A stretch of 64,000 nucleotides of DNA, from positions 1 to 64,000 of the IMG/VR virus record IMGVR_UViG_3300008116_000054; one strand, given 5' to 3'. Origin of the DNA: a virus. A program made the translations under genes and the position numbers. Under the pieces are notes generated by a model. The model did no database searches and was not told the DNA's origin. It was given only the letters and a program-made list of their open reading frames with translations. Shown piece after piece: positions 64,000 to 64,000 of the stretch. Each line of letters opens with the position of its first letter. Position 1 is the first letter of the stretch.

Positions 64000-64000
64000 C

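Overview
The window is part of the genome of a large tailed bacteriophage (Caudoviricetes, T4-like in its core functions) of a Gram-negative host. The evidence is a dense gene layout with ATGA and TGATG overlaps, a T4-type replication and recombination set (gp32-like SSB, UvsX recombinase, gp47/SbcD-like nuclease, a possible UvsY), a portal / terminase / prohead protease / scaffold / major capsid cluster, long tail-fibre genes, and T4-like TATAAATA or GTATAATA promoter boxes. No tRNA, CRISPR array or integrase was seen. The host cannot be named from the sequence; Sec-type signal peptides on two phage proteins and the murein transglycosylase fit a Gram-negative.

Layout. 1-18797 lies entirely on the plus strand: many small early or accessory genes, plus a VWA/metallopeptidase protein, peptide deformylase, a sigma-region-2-like protein, a dCMP hydroxymethylase/thymidylate synthase-family enzyme, a secreted ClpP-like protease, a secreted lytic transglycosylase, dCMP deaminase and a UDG-superfamily protein. 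At 18794-18797 the two strands meet with overlapping stop codons. From there to 64000 almost everything is on the minus strand: a 1851-aa adhesin (propeller plus 12 FN3 domains), a 14-repeat tail fibre, virion/neck/head proteins, major capsid, scaffold, prohead protease, a nucleotide kinase, portal, terminase, gp47, UvsX, a UvsY-like protein and SSB. The one plus-strand gene in this half is a GT9-type glycosyltransferase (37888-38808).

The most striking feature is the terminase large subunit. Its gene is fractured into two genes and carries three inteins: a LAGLIDADG intein at the Walker A lysine, a split intein whose N-half ends one gene and whose C-half begins the other, and a third LAGLIDADG-type intein before the nuclease domain. 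Between the split halves sit two unrelated endonuclease genes (HNH and Vsr-like). Four extein segments must be joined by two cis and one trans splicing reaction to make a roughly 694-residue terminase.

Mobile endonucleases pervade the window: about ten free-standing HNH or Vsr-like genes plus two intein-borne ones. Several sit directly upstream of core genes and overlap their start codons. One is flanked by a perfect 34-bp direct repeat copied from the end of the dCMP hydroxymethylase-like gene, and its start codon is buried in a perfect 17-bp hairpin with a late-type promoter box in the upstream arm, the same logic as the T4 I-TevI control hairpin. The nucleotide-metabolism enzymes (dCMP deaminase, dCMP hydroxymethylase-like enzyme, kinase) together with the glycosyltransferase raise the possibility of modified cytosine in the phage DNA.
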